A stretch of DNA of 22,145 nucleotides from DATBIO01 sp036556965 (GTDB lineage Bacteria; Acidobacteriota; Vicinamibacteria; Fen-336), in contig DATBIO010000080.1 of assembly GCA_036556965.1 (NCBI GenBank), forward strand, positions 1 through 22,145. Reading direction: 5' to 3'. Each line of letters opens with the position of its first letter. Position 1 is the stretch's first letter. Made by a program: the position numbers and the translations under genes. Below are positions 7,217 to 14,821 of this stretch, piece by piece. The notes beneath the pieces were generated by a model. That model saw nothing but the letters and a program-made list of their open reading frames with translations, made no database searches and was not told the DNA's origin.

Positions 7217-8266
7217 TCAGCGCCAGGCCGGGCCGCCGGTGGCCTGGCTGAGGTGGAAGAGCACGGCGCGCGGCGTGGTGGTGGACGTGAGCTGTCCGCG
7301 CGGGGCGAGGACGGCGCCCGTGGTGGGCTGGGTGGCGCCCTGCAGCCGCTGCCCGAGCGCGCGCGCCGTCAGCGTCACCCGCACCTCCTGCACGAGCGAG
7401 GGGATGTCGGCGGCCGCGCAGGAGGAGCTGCCCACCGCGCAGGTCACGGGGCCGGGCACGTTCGCCCAGCCCGCGGCCGTGCGGTACTCGACCTGCAGGT
7501 CCTCGATGCCGCGGGCCACCAGCTGGTAGTTGGGGTTCCCGCCCACGTCCGCGCCGCCGGTGGAGCTCCGCCAGAGGTTCGGGACCTGGGCCGCGTCCAT
7601 CTGGATCTGGTAGCGCGCGGCGTGCGCCATGGTCACGACTCCACCCGTGGGCGCGCCGGCGGACGGCGAGACGTCCGGCACCGCCATGGCCCGCCACGGA
7701 AGCAGGCCGATCGTGCCTCCGCCCGGCCCCGCCAGGGGGAACTGCGGAGGCACCGCCTCGCAGTTGGTGGCCGCGCCCACCGCCTTCCAGGCGAGGCCGG
7801 CGGCGCCGGGCGTGGCCAGCAGCATCAACTGCGAGGAGGGGCTGTTGGTGAGGACGCCTGGCAGCGGCTGCGCCGACTGCACGGAGGTCGGGTTGGCGCT
7901 GTCCGCCGGGTCCGACGCGCACACGCGCAGCAGCGGGGACGCCCCGTCGCTGCCCAGGATCTCCAGCTCGTCGGGGTTGCCGCCGAAGGGGCTGGTGACG
8001 CCCGCGGTGGCGCCGTTGAGGCCGTTGGTGAAGACCTGGATGGAGGGCGGCATGGACATTCCCGCCGTGGAGATGTCGCGCTGGATGAGGTCCATGGCCA
8101 GGCGGATGTTCTGCTGCCGGTCGGTGATCTCGGGCTCCCGCCGGAAGGCAGTCTGGCCCGAGGTCATGAGGCCGAACACGGCGCCCGTGACCACGAGGGT
8201 CACGGTCATGGCCACCATGAGCTCGATGAGGCTGAAGCCGGCCGGGGGGTTCTTTCGCGTAGGCAT
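7217..8266 (-). CDS. pilW: PilW-like minor prepilin
   Basis: 349 aa from ATG 8266. The prepilin signal is NPPAG|FSLIELMVAMTVTLV: cleavage after G10, mature F11, conserved Glu at +5 (E15). The hydrophobic helix to about residue 32 is followed by QNIRLAMDLIQRDISTAGM, the usual alpha-1 continuation of PilW/GspJ-type pilins. The C-terminal half contains GIEDLQVEYRTAAG and a strand VQEVRVTLTARA, both typical of PilW. Length is within the PilW range. A GAGG overlapping the pilV stop (8276-8273) lies six bases before the ATG, so translation is probably coupled. It is processed by PilD (encoded in the same window) and joins the minor-pilin tip complex. PilW versus GspJ naming rests on pilus context. 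Confidence 0.9.
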   Translation of the reverse strand: MPTRKNPPAGFSLIELMVAMTVTLVVTGAVFGLMTSGQTAFRREPEITDRQQNIRLAMDLIQRDISTAGMSMPPSIQVFTNGLNGATAGVTSPFGGNPDELEILGSDGASPLLRVCASDPADSANPTSVQSAQPLPGVLTNSPSSQLMLLATPGAAGLAWKAVGAATNCEAVPPQFPLAGPGGGTIGLLPWRAMAVPDVSPSAGAPTGGVVTMAHAARYQIQMDAAQVPNLWRSSTGGADVGGNPNYQLVARGIEDLQVEYRTAAGWANVPGPVTCAVGSSSCAAADIPSLVQEVRVTLTARALGQRLQGATQPTTGAVLAPRGQLTSTTTPRAVLFHLSQATGGPAWR

Positions 8267-8274
8267 GCTGGACC

Positions 8275-8778
8275 TCAGAAAGGACAGCCGGCGGTTGTGC
8301 ACGTGCGGTAGGTCGTGAACTCGGCGCGCGACCGCGCGCCCATGAGCGGGGCGACGCTCTCCGAGCGCACCGTGATCTGGCGCACCGTGGCCGCGGTCGC
8401 CGCCTGGGTGACCAGCCAGCGCGTGCGGATGAGCCCCACCCCCGGGACGTTGGTGGTCATGTTGTAGTTGGCGAGATTGGCGGCCGGCGCGGGAAAGCAG
8501 GTCGGAGGGGTCCCGCACGGCGTGGGCAGGTCGGCGGTGAGGCTCCCGCCCGGGATCAGGCGGTCGTAGGAGACGGCCTTGAGCCGCTCCATCGCCTCGG
8601 TGGCCTGGGCGGTGGCGGCCGTCGCGTGGTTGGCCGCCGTGTTGTTGGTGGTGGAGATCGAGATCAGGGTGGTCACGGCCAGGATGCCGATGGCCAGGAT
8701 CAGGATGGCCACCAGCGACTCGACCAGCGTGAACCCCGCCTGGCCCCGGCTCCCCTTCGTCGCTCGAATGCGTGGCAT
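8275..8778 (-). CDS. pilV: PilV-like minor prepilin
   Basis: 167 aa from ATG 8778. The prepilin signal is RGQAG|FTLVESLVAILILAIG: cleavage after G15, mature F16, Glu at +5 (E20). The helix LAIGILAVTTLIS with ATAQATEAMERLKAVSYD behind it is the standard PilV/GspI arrangement. Two close cysteine pairs are visible, CGTPPTC in the middle and CTTAGC at the C-terminus, which may close disulfide loops in the periplasm. GGGGAGG (8790-8784) overlapping the stop of the preceding gene gives a 5-nt spacer to the ATG. It is followed 8 nt later by pilW. Role: minor pilin priming pilus assembly with FimT, PilW, PilX and PilY1. Confidence 0.9.
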   Translation of the reverse strand: MPRIRATKGSRGQAGFTLVESLVAILILAIGILAVTTLISISTTNNTAANHATAATAQATEAMERLKAVSYDRLIPGGSLTADLPTPCGTPPTCFPAPAANLANYNMTTNVPGVGLIRTRWLVTQAATAATVRQITVRSESVAPLMGARSRAEFTTYRTCTTAGCPF

Positions 8779-8789
8779 CGCTGCCTCCC

Positions 8790-9401
8790 CTACGGCTGGA
8801 CGTTGATGCGGCCGCCCGGCGATATGGTGACGGAGCGGGTGAGGTTGCTGGCGGGCTGGCGCAGGCGGATGGTCCCGCCCTGGGCCGCGTTCATGGCGAA
8901 GAACGGCCCGCCGGTCGGGAAGCCCCCGGGCAGGTCCGGGCAGACCGTGGTGTTCGTGGCGGGGTCGCACATGGCGCCGAAGCGGTTGAAGCGGACGCCG
9001 CGGGAGGTGGTGCCGGTGGCGACCTCGAACTGCACGCCGTTGGGCAGCCGCCGGATCGGACCCGCGCCGCCCTCCGTGGTCACCGCGGTGTCGATCGCCG
9101 TGCGCGTGAACGTGCCCGGCACGTCCTCGTACACGAACCGGAAGGTGTCCTGGTTGACGGCCACGAACACCACGCCGAAGTTCACGTTGCGCTTGATGGC
9201 CTGCGTGCGCGCGGTCTGCAGCTCGGAGGCCACCATCTGCCCCGCCGCCTGGATCTGGTAATTGCGCATGTAGGCGAGGGCGTTGGGCACGGCCACGGCG
9301 GCCATCATGCCGATGATGAACACGACCGCCAGCATCTCGATGATGCTGAAACCCCCTTCCCGGGGATGGGAGACCGGGTTGTCAGTGTGAGGGCTCGACA
9401 T
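8790..9401 (-). CDS. fimT: FimT/GspH-like minor prepilin
   Basis: 203 aa from ATG 9401. The prepilin signal is PREGG|FSIIEMLAVVFIIGM: cleavage after G17, mature F18, Glu at +5 (E22). It continues with AVAVPNALAYMRNYQIQAAG and ELQTARTQAIKRN, the hallmark of FimT/GspH pseudopilins, followed by a beta-rich domain with NGVQFEVATG and RFNRFGAM strands. First of the four minor pilins in transcription order, 11 nt before pilV. GGAGG at 9412-9408 with a 6-nt spacer supports the start, and there is no other in-frame start before the cleavage site. FimT in some species binds DNA during natural transformation; nothing here shows that specifically. FimU is an equally fair name. Confidence 0.9.
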   Translation of the reverse strand: MSSPHTDNPVSHPREGGFSIIEMLAVVFIIGMMAAVAVPNALAYMRNYQIQAAGQMVASELQTARTQAIKRNVNFGVVFVAVNQDTFRFVYEDVPGTFTRTAIDTAVTTEGGAGPIRRLPNGVQFEVATGTTSRGVRFNRFGAMCDPATNTTVCPDLPGGFPTGGPFFAMNAAQGGTIRLRQPASNLTRSVTISPGGRINVQP

Positions 9402-9407
9402 GGCTTG

Positions 9408-9412
9408 CCTCC
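9408..9412 (-). promoter_or_regulatory. Ribosome binding site of the fimT-like gene
   Basis: GGAGG on the minus strand, six bases before ATG 9401. It is the strongest initiation signal at the head of the minor-pilin run. Confidence 0.75.
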
Positions 9413-9418
9413 ATTAGC

Positions 9419-9446
9419 AACGGAGATGCCCGGTGGGTCCTCCGTT
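9419..9446 (-). promoter_or_regulatory. Nested stem-loop in the kinase-fimT gap
   Basis: AACGGAG (9446-9440) pairs perfectly with CTCCGTT (9425-9419). An inner CCC/GGG pairing (9437-9435 with 9431-9429) is possible inside the 14-nt loop. It lies in the only sizeable gap (9402-9470, 69 nt) between pilD-kinase and the minor pilins, six bases before the fimT Shine-Dalgarno. There is no T-tract, so it is more likely a leader structure or processing site than an intrinsic terminator. The remaining bases of the gap show nothing clear. Confidence 0.35.
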
Positions 9447-9470
9447 TCCAATTGACTCCATCAGAAGCGT

Positions 9471-10862
9471 TTACCCGGATACTTCGGCTCGCGGGACGGG
9501 TGCGGCGTCAGCCCCTGTGTTACCGTCGGTAGCAGCGACTGTCACGCGTACGGGCAGGGTGACGGTCACCTTGGCTCCTCGCGGAGGGTTTGGCTCGAAG
9601 GCGAGCGTGCCGCCGTGCAGCCGCACGAGCTTGCCGGCCAGCGCCACGCCGAGGCCCAGGCCGCCGGGCTTGCTGGACTGGAGGGGAGGCGGTGCGCCGG
9701 CGGGCAGGCCCGGACCATCGTCACGGATGGTCACCCGCGCACGCTCCGCGTCGGCGGACCAGCCCAGCCACACGTGGCCGCCGGTCCCCGCCGCCTGCCG
9801 GGCGTTGCGGACCAGGTTCTCGAAGGCGCGCTCGAGGAGGTCCTCGTCCCCCTCGACGGGGCACGCTCCGCCCTCCAGGTGGACGGTGGCGGTCTCGTCC
9901 GTGCGCGCCTCGCGGGCAGCGACGCGACCCAGCATCCGTCCCAGGTCGAAGGGGGCCGGGCGGGGCGCCTCGTCGCGCAGGAGCTCGACGAAGCGCCGGA
10001 CGACGTGCTCGAGCGCGTCGCACTCCGCCCGGATGGCGGCCGCCGCCTGGCGCGCGTCCGGGCCGGCGGGGCCACCCTCGATCAGCCGCGCGTAGGCGAC
10101 GATGGCGCCGAGCCCGTTGCGGACCTCGTGGATGACGCTGCTGCTGATCTCGCCCGCGCGCACGAAGGGCTCGCGGTCGCGCATGGCGCGCTCGAGCCGG
10201 TCGCGCTCGGCATCGTGCCGGTCCGCCTCCTGGAACCCGTGGTCGCGCAGGCGGGCCAGCGCCTCGAGGTAGGCCGCGTCGGCCGGATGGAGCGGTGGAC
10301 GGCGCGTCCGGTCCGGGACCAGGGCCAGGACGGAGAGCAGCAGGAGGGCCAGGGCGCAGGACCCGCTGATGACGGCAGCGTCACGCTGCCGCCGCCGGTC
10401 CTCGAGCAGGTCGGGCCGGGCCCAGGCGAAGCGGATGACCACGGGCTCGCGCGCGGGGACCGCCGCGTAGGCGAGGAGGTGCCCGGCGGCGTCCTTCGGG
10501 GCCAGGGCGAGGAAGGACCCGGAGCGGACGCGCTCGAGGTCGGCCTCGGCCAGCCAGTGGGCGACGGGCGCCGTCCCGCTGGCCGAGCGGATCTGGCCAT
10601 GGAGGTCGAAGGCCTCCACGGCCAGCGCGCCCGCCCGCAGGCGCAGGCCGTCGAGGGCCGTCGGCATGGCGTCGCTGTCGAAGAGGAGGGCGAGCTCCGG
10701 CAGGTCGCGCTGGAACAGCTCGCGCGGGACGGACACCGCGCGGTCGGGCGCCTGCTGCCAGAGGCGCAGCACGTGCAGGCCGAGCTGGAGCTGGGCGAGG
10801 GCGAGGAGGGCGAGAGCGCCCGCCAGGGCGAGGCGGAGCCCCAGCCGCGGCGTGTCAGCCAC
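9471..10862 (-). CDS. Membrane sensor histidine kinase (PilS/NtrB-like)
   Basis: 463 aa from a GTG start at 10862, ending in TAA. Two membrane segments (about 9-29 and 163-183) enclose a periplasmic sensor of about 130 residues. A charged cytoplasmic linker that is probably coiled coil (about 195-235) follows. The dimerisation/phosphoacceptor helix carries SSVIHEVRNGLG with the phospho-accepting His at 245. The HATPase_c domain has an N box ENLVRNARQA (348-357), G1 DDGPGLP (381-387) and G2 GGLGLG (400-405), so the catalytic parts look intact. No PAS domain is evident. It autophosphorylates and should pass phosphate to a response regulator, which is not in this window. An 8-nt overlap with pilD and a place directly upstream of the pilin genes point to control of piliation, comparable with PilS, but sensor topology differs from the six-TM Pseudomonas PilS. 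The partner and signal are unknown. Confidence 0.9.
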   Translation of the reverse strand: MADTPRLGLRLALAGALALLALAQLQLGLHVLRLWQQAPDRAVSVPRELFQRDLPELALLFDSDAMPTALDGLRLRAGALAVEAFDLHGQIRSASGTAPVAHWLAEADLERVRSGSFLALAPKDAAGHLLAYAAVPAREPVVIRFAWARPDLLEDRRRQRDAAVISGSCALALLLLSVLALVPDRTRRPPLHPADAAYLEALARLRDHGFQEADRHDAERDRLERAMRDREPFVRAGEISSSVIHEVRNGLGAIVAYARLIEGGPAGPDARQAAAAIRAECDALEHVVRRFVELLRDEAPRPAPFDLGRMLGRVAAREARTDETATVHLEGGACPVEGDEDLLERAFENLVRNARQAAGTGGHVWLGWSADAERARVTIRDDGPGLPAGAPPPLQSSKPGGLGLGVALAGKLVRLHGGTLAFEPNPPRGAKVTVTLPVRVTVAATDGNTGADAAPVPRAEVSG

Positions 10863-11652
10863 GCAGCAGGCTCCGGTACCACTCGAGCATCGGCTCCCCC
10901 ACGAAGACCACGGCCATCCCGGCCAGGCTCAGGAACGTCCCGAAAGGCAGGCGCGTCGTGCGCTCCGCCCGCCCCAGGGCCATGAGGGCCCCGCCCGTCA
11001 CCGCTCCCGCCAGCGCGCCCAGGAGCACGGTCAGGAACAGGAGCTGGTGGCCGAAGAAGGCTCCCATCATCGCCACCAGCTTCCAGTCGCCCTGGCCCAG
11101 CGCTTCCTGTCCGTAGTAGGCGCGCGCGATCCGCGCCGTCAGCGCGAAGGCGGCGTACCCGCCGAGCGCGGAGAGGAGGGCGTCGAGCGGCGTCGGCGGC
11201 CACGCGCCCAGGCTGGCCAGGAGGCCGAGGGCGATGCCGGGGAGGGTGATGGCGTCGGGCAGCAGCAGGTGGTCGCGGTCGATGGAGGCCAGCACCAGCA
11301 GTCCGGTGACCAGCACCATGCACGACAGGGTGCGCAGGGTGGGACCGAAGCGGACGAAGAGGGCCGCGTAGGCGACGCCGTTGGCCAGCTCCACCAGCGC
11401 GTAGCGCGGCGCGATGCGCGCCGCGCAATCGCGGCACCGGCCGCGCAGGACGAGGTAGCTCAGGACGGGGACGTTGTCCCGGGGGCGGATGGCCGCGCCG
11501 CAGGCCGGACAGCGCGAGCGTGGCCAGACCACCGATTCCTGCCGGGGCAGGCGGTGGATCACCACGTTGGCGAAGCTCCCGACGATGAGACCCACGCAGA
11601 GGGCCGCGGCGGCCCAGGCGCCCACAACGACCGTCCAGGGGTCCAGGAACAT
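10855..11652 (-). CDS. pilD: Type IV prepilin peptidase / N-methyltransferase
   Basis: 265 aa from ATG 11652. Aspartic peptidase family A24: cleaves the leader of type IV prepilins at the G|F bond on the cytoplasmic side of the inner membrane and methylates the new N-terminus. The N-terminal domain has VGSFANVVIHRLP (24-36) and four zinc-binding cysteines in two CxxC pairs (C48, C51, C73, C76). The catalytic aspartates are D125 in ASIDRDHLLLPD and D189 in GQGDWKL (the GxGD motif). About seven or eight membrane segments, ending with PFGTFLSLAGM. All catalytic residues are present and length is normal. First gene of the minus-strand unit, overlapping the kinase start by 8 nt. Its substrates probably include the four prepilins encoded downstream. 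The start has only a weak Shine-Dalgarno. Confidence 0.96.
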   Translation of the reverse strand: MFLDPWTVVVGAWAAAALCVGLIVGSFANVVIHRLPRQESVVWPRSRCPACGAAIRPRDNVPVLSYLVLRGRCRDCAARIAPRYALVELANGVAYAALFVRFGPTLRTLSCMVLVTGLLVLASIDRDHLLLPDAITLPGIALGLLASLGAWPPTPLDALLSALGGYAAFALTARIARAYYGQEALGQGDWKLVAMMGAFFGHQLLFLTVLLGALAGAVTGGALMALGRAERTTRLPFGTFLSLAGMAVVFVGEPMLEWYRSLLRG

Positions 11653-11728
11653 GCGTTCGCCCGCGGAACGCCCGCCGCCCCCGTGCGGGCGGAGAGCGCC
11701 GCGTGGCGCGGCTTATGATACGCGGCAC
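11653..11728. promoter_or_regulatory. Divergent intergenic region between pilD and the glycan cluster
   Basis: A 76-nt gap serving both directions. On the plus strand TATGAT (11714-11719) resembles a -10 box and would place the transcript start only about three bases before ATG 11729. On the minus strand the same site reads TATCAT (11720-11715), giving a pilD leader of about 55 nt. No -35 match is clear for either. Two hairpins (11653-11658/11666-11671 and 11670-11675/11685-11690) lie in the pilD leader, the first touching the ATG, and could mask initiation. All of this is by eye. Confidence 0.35.
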
Positions 11729-13816
11729 ATGGCGCCGGCGCCGCCCGACGTGCCCGCCGCGACGACGACCCGCCTGGTCCTGCTGACGCTGCTCGTGGCC
11801 GGCGTCTTCCTCGGGCTCATGCTCGCGAGCACCGACGGGCACGTCGTGCCGCAGAGCGTGGACCTCTACCTGGTCTGCCAGTACGCCCGGAGCATGGGCG
11901 CGGGCCATCCCTTCCGCTACAACCCGGGCGACCCCCCGTCCACGGGCGCCACCAGCCTCCTCCAGGTCACCCTCCTCGGCCTGGGCTCCTTCCTCGGCCT
12001 GCGCGGCGAGGCCCTGGTGGCGGCCGCCATCGCGCTGGGGCTCGCCTGCTTCGTGGCCGCGGTCCTCCTGGGCTTCCGCGTCGGCGGTCTGCTCGCGGGT
12101 CCGCGCGCGGGCACCGCCGCCGGCCTCCTCATCGCCCTGGGCGGCCCCCTGGCGTGGGGGATGCTCTCGGGCAGCGACGTCGCCCTTTTCGCCGCGCTCG
12201 CCCTGTGGACGTTCGACCGCATGCTGGCCGCGGCGCGCAGCGGGCGGCTCGGCGCCCTTCCCCTCGCCACCGTGCTGCTCGCGCTGACGCGGCCCGAGGG
12301 GCTGCTCCTGGCCGCCGCCGTGGCCGGGTGGTGGACGTTCCCGCGCCGCGGCGGACGGGCGGGCGGCGCCGCCGCCTGGGCGGGAGTCGCCGCCGGGCTG
12401 GGGGTGCTGGCCCTGAACGCCGCCCTGACCGGCTCCTGGGTCCCCACCTCCGCGCAGGACAAGGGGCTGCTCACCGCCTACTCCCCCGGCGACGCCCTGG
12501 CCGCCGCCACCGAGTACCTCGTGGACGTCACGCGCGGCCTCCTCCTCGGCTTCTACCCCTCGCAGGCGCCGGTGGGCCTGGCGCGCGGGTGGGCGCCCTA
12601 CTACTTCACCCCCCTGGCCCTGGTCTTCGTGGTCGTCGGGGCCGCGGGCGTGCGCCCGCCGCTGCGGCGGCCGACCGGCGTGTGGCTGTCCGTGGTGGTG
12701 CTGGCGGTGATGGCGGCGGGGCCGACGCTCTTCGCGGGCGTGCACTTCAACCGCTACCTGATGTGGGCCTTCCCCCTCGTCCACATCCTCACCGCGGCGG
12801 GGGTGCAGGGCGTGGCCGCGCACTTCGCGCGCGGGTCGGCCGTCCGCGAGCGGCGGCTGTTCCGCGCGGTCATGGCGGTGGCGGTGGCCCTGGCCGCCTT
12901 CTCCACCCTGCGCTTCGCGGCCGCTTACGCGGACGCCGCGGGCGAGGTGTACCGGCGCGACGTGGCGGCCGCCCGCTGGATCGCCTCCGCGCTGCCGCCG
13001 GGGGTGGCCATGGCGAACCAGGCCACCAGCGTCGAGTACCTGACCGGCCATCGCAACCTGAACCTCCACGGCGTCACCTCGCCCGCCTTCTTCGGCACGC
13101 GCCGGCCGGAGCGGGACGCCGGCGTCCTGGAGCTGCTGCGACGCCTGCCGGAGGACGCGCGCCCGCCGTACCTGATCACCACCTCGGCCACGCAGGCGGC
13201 CAGCCCGCTGCTCCGGGCGCTGGCCGCCGGTCCGCCGCTCTTCCGCACCACCAGCTTCGGCGACGAGATCGAGGTCTACCGCACCCGCTACGACGGCCTC
13301 GGGGCCGGGCGGCAGCGGCTCGTCCCGCGCTCCGGGGAGGAGGGCCTGGCGGAGAGCGACCGCCTGAACGTCTGCGACCCGCGCGACGAAGAGGGCCACG
13401 ACTACGCGCACCGCTCGCGGCTGGGCGGCCTGGAGCTGCACGGCGCTCCGCGCTTCGCGCCCCTTCCCGAGAGCGGCACGGAGCTCGCCGACGCCGGGCG
13501 CTACATCGCCGGCTTCGAGGACTTCCGCGTGCGCACCGTCCCCGGAAAGGACCTCGTGCTGGTGGTGCGGACGGCGCCCTCCGTGGCCGTGAACGTCCAT
13601 CGCGCCGCCGGCGCGGCGCAGTACCTCCTCGAGGTCCCGAGCGGCGAGGCCGCCGTCACCGTGGACGGCCGCCCCGCCGGGCGGCTGCTGCTGCAGCCGC
13701 GGGCGGAGTGGGAGGAGGTGCCGCTGCGCATCCCCGCCTCCCTGGTCACGCGCGAGCGCACGCGGATCCGCCTGACGGGACGCTACGCCGCCTTCCACTA
13801 CTGGTTCCTGCAGTAG
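11729..13816 (+). CDS. GT-C type polytopic glycosyltransferase with C-terminal soluble domain
   Basis: 695 aa from ATG 11729. About ten membrane segments fill residues 15-400. First-loop sequence SVDLYLVCQYARSMGAGHP (43-61) carries the acidic residue expected of GT-C enzymes. Other landmarks are GDPPSTGATSLLQ (67-79), MLSGSDVALFAAL (145-157), LTRPEGLLL (186-194) and HFNRYLMWAFPL (339-350). Their order matches bacterial membrane glycosyltransferases that use lipid-linked sugars outside the cytoplasmic membrane. NLNLHGVTSPAFFG (443-456) starts an extracytoplasmic part of about 280 residues, the last 120 of which look beta-rich. No strong Shine-Dalgarno precedes the ATG; a near -10 box lies 10 bases upstream, so a leaderless transcript is possible. 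Upstream in-frame starts would overlap pilD's start and are less likely. Donor and acceptor unknown. Confidence 0.75.
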   Translation: MAPAPPDVPAATTTRLVLLTLLVAGVFLGLMLASTDGHVVPQSVDLYLVCQYARSMGAGHPFRYNPGDPPSTGATSLLQVTLLGLGSFLGLRGEALVAAAIALGLACFVAAVLLGFRVGGLLAGPRAGTAAGLLIALGGPLAWGMLSGSDVALFAALALWTFDRMLAAARSGRLGALPLATVLLALTRPEGLLLAAAVAGWWTFPRRGGRAGGAAAWAGVAAGLGVLALNAALTGSWVPTSAQDKGLLTAYSPGDALAAATEYLVDVTRGLLLGFYPSQAPVGLARGWAPYYFTPLALVFVVVGAAGVRPPLRRPTGVWLSVVVLAVMAAGPTLFAGVHFNRYLMWAFPLVHILTAAGVQGVAAHFARGSAVRERRLFRAVMAVAVALAAFSTLRFAAAYADAAGEVYRRDVAAARWIASALPPGVAMANQATSVEYLTGHRNLNLHGVTSPAFFGTRRPERDAGVLELLRRLPEDARPPYLITTSATQAASPLLRALAAGPPLFRTTSFGDEIEVYRTRYDGLGAGRQRLVPRSGEEGLAESDRLNVCDPRDEEGHDYAHRSRLGGLELHGAPRFAPLPESGTELADAGRYIAGFEDFRVRTVPGKDLVLVVRTAPSVAVNVHRAAGAAQYLLEVPSGEAAVTVDGRPAGRLLLQPRAEWEEVPLRIPASLVTRERTRIRLTGRYAAFHYWFLQ

Positions 13817-13894
13817 GGACCACGCGCTCCGGCGGGTGTTTTCGGCGAGCGCGGACCGCGTGCTAACTTCTGGCCGCCAGGCGGGCGGTGGAAC
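13817..13894 (+). promoter_or_regulatory. Gap before fcl with stem-loop and weak -10-like site
   Basis: 78 nt. A 7-bp perfect stem, 13823-13829 with 13847-13853, encloses a 17-nt loop containing TTTT. It is followed by TGCTAACTT (13861-13869), which has a TGn extended -10 look but matches poorly in the core. Either a weak terminator plus promoter, or read-through from the upstream gene. Low certainty. Confidence 0.25.
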
Positions 13895-14821
13895 GTGAAG
13901 GGACAACGCGTCGTCGTCACCGGGGGAGCGGGCTTCCTCGGCAGCCACGTGGTGGAGGAGCTGCGGGCTCGCGGGGCGGCGGAGGTGTTCGTCCCCCGCA
14001 AGCGGGACTACGACCTGGTGGAGCGGGAGGCGGTGCGGCGCCTGCTCGCCGACACGCGCCCGGACGCGGTGCTCCACCTGGCGGCGAGGGTGGGGGGGAT
14101 CGGGGCCAACCGCGTGAACCCAGGGTCCTTCTTCTACGACAACCTGATGATGGGCGTTCAGCTCATCGAGGAGTGCCGCCTCCAGAGCGTGGGCAAGGTG
14201 GTGACGCTGGGCACCATCTGCGCGTACCCCAAGTTCACCCCCGTGCCCTTCCGCGAGGAGAGCCTCTGGGACGGCTATCCCGAGGAGACCAACGCCCCCT
14301 ACGGGCTGGCCAAGAAGATGCTGCTGGTGCAGGGGCAGGCCTACCGGCAGCAGTACGGCATGAACGTCGTCCACCTGCTGCCCGTCAACCTCTACGGGCC
14401 CCGCGACAACTTCGACCCCGAGTCGTCGCACGTGATCCCCGCCCTGATCAAGAAGTGCCAGGACGCCCTCGACGAGGGGCGGACGTTCATCGAGGTCTGG
14501 GGCTCGGGCGCCGCCTCGCGTGAGTTCCTCTACGTCACGGACGCGGCGCGCGGGATCTGCGCCGCGGCCGAGGGCTACGACGGGGCGGAGCCCGTCAACC
14601 TCGGCGCGGGCTTCGAGATCACCATCCGGGACCTGGCGGCGATGATCGCGCGCCTGACCGGCTTCACGGGCGAAATCCGCTGGGACCCCGCGAGTCCGGA
14701 CGGCCAGCCGCGGCGCAGCCTGGACACCTCGCGGGCGGAGCGCCTCTTCGGGTTCCGGGCCGTCACTCCCTTCGAAGAGGGCTTGAAGGCCACCATCGCG
14801 TGGTACCGCAGCCACCGTTGA
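13895..14821 (+). CDS. fcl: GDP-L-fucose synthase
   Basis: 308 aa from GTG 13895 (GGTGG a few bases upstream). Short-chain dehydrogenase fold enzyme that epimerises and reduces GDP-4-keto-6-deoxymannose to GDP-L-fucose with NADPH in the cytoplasm. The nucleotide-binding motif TGGAGFLGSH is at 9-18. GTICAYPK places T107 and C109, YGLAK places Y136 and K140, and SSHVIPAL places H179. These coincide in number with the catalytic residues of the E. coli enzyme as I remember them (S107, C109, Y136, K140, H179), with Thr for Ser. NLYGPRDNF (165-173) is also a hallmark. No GDP-mannose 4,6-dehydratase is in the window, so the precursor must come from elsewhere. Heads the chain of genes joined by 4-nt overlaps. 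A related GDP-sugar reductase/epimerase cannot be ruled out. Confidence 0.88.
   Translation: MKGQRVVVTGGAGFLGSHVVEELRARGAAEVFVPRKRDYDLVEREAVRRLLADTRPDAVLHLAARVGGIGANRVNPGSFFYDNLMMGVQLIEECRLQSVGKVVTLGTICAYPKFTPVPFREESLWDGYPEETNAPYGLAKKMLLVQGQAYRQQYGMNVVHLLPVNLYGPRDNFDPESSHVIPALIKKCQDALDEGRTFIEVWGSGAASREFLYVTDAARGICAAAEGYDGAEPVNLGAGFEITIRDLAAMIARLTGFTGEIRWDPASPDGQPRRSLDTSRAERLFGFRAVTPFEEGLKATIAWYRSHR

Noticed and set aside
6381..7922. Longer pilX starting at 7922
   Set aside because: Same reason: the extension overlaps pilW out of frame and the G20/F21 cleavage site needs the short leader from ATG 7202.
7217..8518. Longer pilW starting at 8518
   Set aside because: The extra N-terminus is a shifted-frame reading of pilV and would bury the prepilin leader, which must sit near the N-terminus for PilD cleavage.
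10082..14815. Open frame of about 1577 codons on the minus strand, crossing the kinase, pilD, the GT-C gene and fcl
   Set aside because: It crosses several real genes on both strands, is rich in Arg/Gly/His/Pro, and its last part is only a shifted-frame reading of the kinase.
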